DNA of 45,657 nucleotides. Source: Mycobacterium sp. URHD0025. GTDB lineage: Bacteria > Actinomycetota > Actinomycetes > Mycobacteriales > Mycobacteriaceae. A program made the position numbers and the translations under genes. Below are positions 44,718 to 45,657 of the stretch, in pieces. Under the pieces are notes generated by a model. That model saw only the letters and a list, made by a program, of their open reading frames with translations. It made no database searches and was not told where the DNA came from. The DNA is taken from assembly GCF_000426065.1 (NCBI RefSeq), contig NZ_AUEQ01000010.1, positions 1-45,657 of the forward strand. Reading direction: 5' to 3'. The first letter of the stretch is position 1, and each line of letters opens with the position of its first letter.

Positions 44718-44774
44718 TCAGTGCCCGGGTTGTTTGGGCCACTTCCTTTTCGCCGCTCGTTCCTCGCGGCTCAT
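44718..44774 (-). CDS. Possible 18-residue basic peptide after the hydrolase gene
   Basis: ATG 44774 begins 2 nt past the stop of the hydrolase and encodes MSREERAAKRKWPKQPGH, highly basic. No ribosome site is visible, but re-initiation from the close stop is possible. Too short to identify; expression unproven. Confidence 0.25.
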   Translation of the reverse strand: MSREERAAKRKWPKQPGH

Positions 44775-44776
44775 CG

Positions 44777-45406
44777 TCAGTGACCGCGCGCGACCCACTC
44801 GTCGTAATGCACAATCTCGTCGCCGATGGTGGTGGTGTCGCCGTGCCCGGTGTAGACCACGGTCTCGCCGGGCAGCATGCCGAGCCGTTGGGAGATCGAC
44901 TCCAGGATCGTGGGGAAGTCCGAGAACGACCGTCCGGTGGCTCCGGGCCCACCTTGGAACAAGGTGTCGCCCGAGATCACCGCATTGAGCTCCGGGATGG
45001 ACCAGCAGACCGAGCCGGGGGAGTGCCCCGGGGTGTGCAGCGCGTGCAGTTCGATGCCGCCGACGCGCAACACGTGGTCGTCCTCGACGGTGCGGAAGTC
45101 GTTGTCGGGGTGGACGGCTCGCCACAGCATCTCGTCGGCCGGGTGCAGCAGTATCGGCGCGTCCAGTGCCTTGCTGAGCTCGGGGGCAACGGTGATGTGG
45201 TCGTTGTGGCCGTGGGTGCACACCACCGCGACCACGTTGCGCCCGCCGACCGCCTCGATGATCGGGGCCGCGGTGTGGGCGGCGTCGAACACCACGACAT
45301 CCCCACTTTTCGGGTCGTCACCGACGATCCAGATGTTGTTGTCGACATCCCAACTGCCACCGTCGAGTTCGAACTTGCCGGAGGTAACCACCCGCTGGAT
45401 ACTCAC
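44777..45406 (-). CDS. Metallo-beta-lactamase-fold hydrolase (Rv2260-like), operon partner of mscR
   Basis: 209 residues with a complete metal site pattern: THGHNDH (HxHxDH), His in [10 protein letters not shown], Asp in [11 protein letters not shown] and a final GHGDTTTIG. This is a glyoxalase II-like thioester hydrolase fold. Its gene overlaps the mscR stop by 4 nt, and in M. tuberculosis Rv2260 follows mscR (Rv2259), so it probably hydrolyses S-formyl- or related acyl-mycothiol made by MscR. That substrate is inference. Confidence 0.85.
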   Translation of the reverse strand: MSIQRVVTSGKFELDGGSWDVDNNIWIVGDDPKSGDVVVFDAAHTAAPIIEAVGGRNVVAVVCTHGHNDHITVAPELSKALDAPILLHPADEMLWRAVHPDNDFRTVEDDHVLRVGGIELHALHTPGHSPGSVCWSIPELNAVISGDTLFQGGPGATGRSFSDFPTILESISQRLGMLPGETVVYTGHGDTTTIGDEIVHYDEWVARGH

Positions 45407-45657
45407 AGCATCACTACCGAGCGCAGCACCTCACCGGCGTGCATCTTGTGGAACGCGTCCTCGATCGCGTCCAGTCCGATGCGCTCGGAGACGAACTTCT
45501 CCAGCGGCAGCCGGCCCTGCAGGTACAGCGAGATCAGAGTGGGGAAGTCGCGTTCGGGCAGACAGTCGCCGTACCACGAGGACTTCAACGACCCACCGCG
45601 GGAGAAGAAGTCGACCAGCGGCATCTCCAGGGTCATGTCCGGGGTGGGCACACCGAC
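45403..45657 (-). CDS. mscR: S-nitrosomycothiol reductase / mycothiol-dependent formaldehyde dehydrogenase, C-terminal part
   Basis: Only the last 84 codons lie in the window. The segment ([49 protein letters not shown]) is the closing part of a zinc-type medium-chain dehydrogenase; together with the overlapping Rv2260-like gene it matches MscR (AdhE2), which uses mycothiol and NAD to oxidise formaldehyde and reduce S-nitrosomycothiol. The catalytic zinc residues are outside the window, so identity rests on the C-terminus and context. Confidence 0.8.
   Translation of the reverse strand, partial: VGVPTPDMTLEMPLVDFFSRGGSLKSSWYGDCLPERDFPTLISLYLQGRLPLEKFVSERIGLDAIEDAFHKMHAGEVLRSVVML

Overview
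ORGANISM. The window has high GC and is dense in genes. Its gene set is mycobacterial: an MmpL transporter, a ponA2-type penicillin-binding protein with a PASTA domain, PknH-type lipoproteins, a BacA-like ABC transporter, a Ser/Thr kinase with a Pro/Thr-rich linker, and mscR (mycothiol-linked) at the right edge. The right end, read in reverse, keeps the order I recall for Rv2259-Rv2260-Rv2263-Rv2264c of M. tuberculosis, with extra genes inserted. A second ponA2-like gene, a SABATH methyltransferase, formamidase and a StyA-like monooxygenase suggest a fast-growing environmental species (Mycolicibacterium, M. smegmatis-like). This is inference from gene content.

LAYOUT. 1-320: 3' remnant of an IS30-type transposase beside a threonine-aldolase-like gene and a small membrane protein. 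1868-1941: tRNA(CAT). 2.1-6.4 kb: lipoproteins, a 51-residue membrane protein, and a large bifunctional PBP. 6.6-8.8 kb: alkaline phosphatase lipoprotein, a Cys-rich leader ORF, and a small secreted protein. 8.8-10.7 kb: flavin monooxygenase divergent from a TetR regulator over an unusually symmetric promoter/operator. 10.7-16.9 kb: alanine-dehydrogenase-like enzyme, MmpL and BacA-like exporter/importer. 17.0-18.7 kb: leader ORF, FmdB and formamidase. 18.8-25.8 kb: signalling genes (Ser/Thr kinase, class III cyclase, universal stress protein) around a large HExxH protein with a seven-repeat Trp-rich region. 25.8-32.3 kb: FMN reductase-like protein and a tightly coupled peptide-type ABC importer operon ending in an SDR. 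32.4-36.0 kb: secreted protein plus DUF4185 protein, SDR, and DAP-reductase-like protein. 36.1-45.7 kb: Hsp70-like membrane protein, SDR-TetR pair, IlvX-like enzyme, SABATH methyltransferase, small membrane proteins, StyA-like monooxygenase, and the metallo-beta-lactamase/mscR operon.

HOW THE GENES WORK TOGETHER. The clearest functional units are: the substrate-binding protein-permease-permease-ATPase-SDR operon, whose first four genes are joined by 4-nt stop/start overlaps; fmdB-fmdA; mscR plus the hydrolase (formaldehyde and nitrosothiol detoxification); the monooxygenase/TetR divergon; and the SDR-TetR operon with a 17-bp palindrome upstream. No CRISPR array, prophage or complete insertion sequence is visible. 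No stretch over 300 bases lacks a gene; the longest are 6363-6621 (divergent promoters) and 16902-17178, which holds a leader ORF. The most unusual item is the HExxH/seven-repeat protein at 20519-23140.
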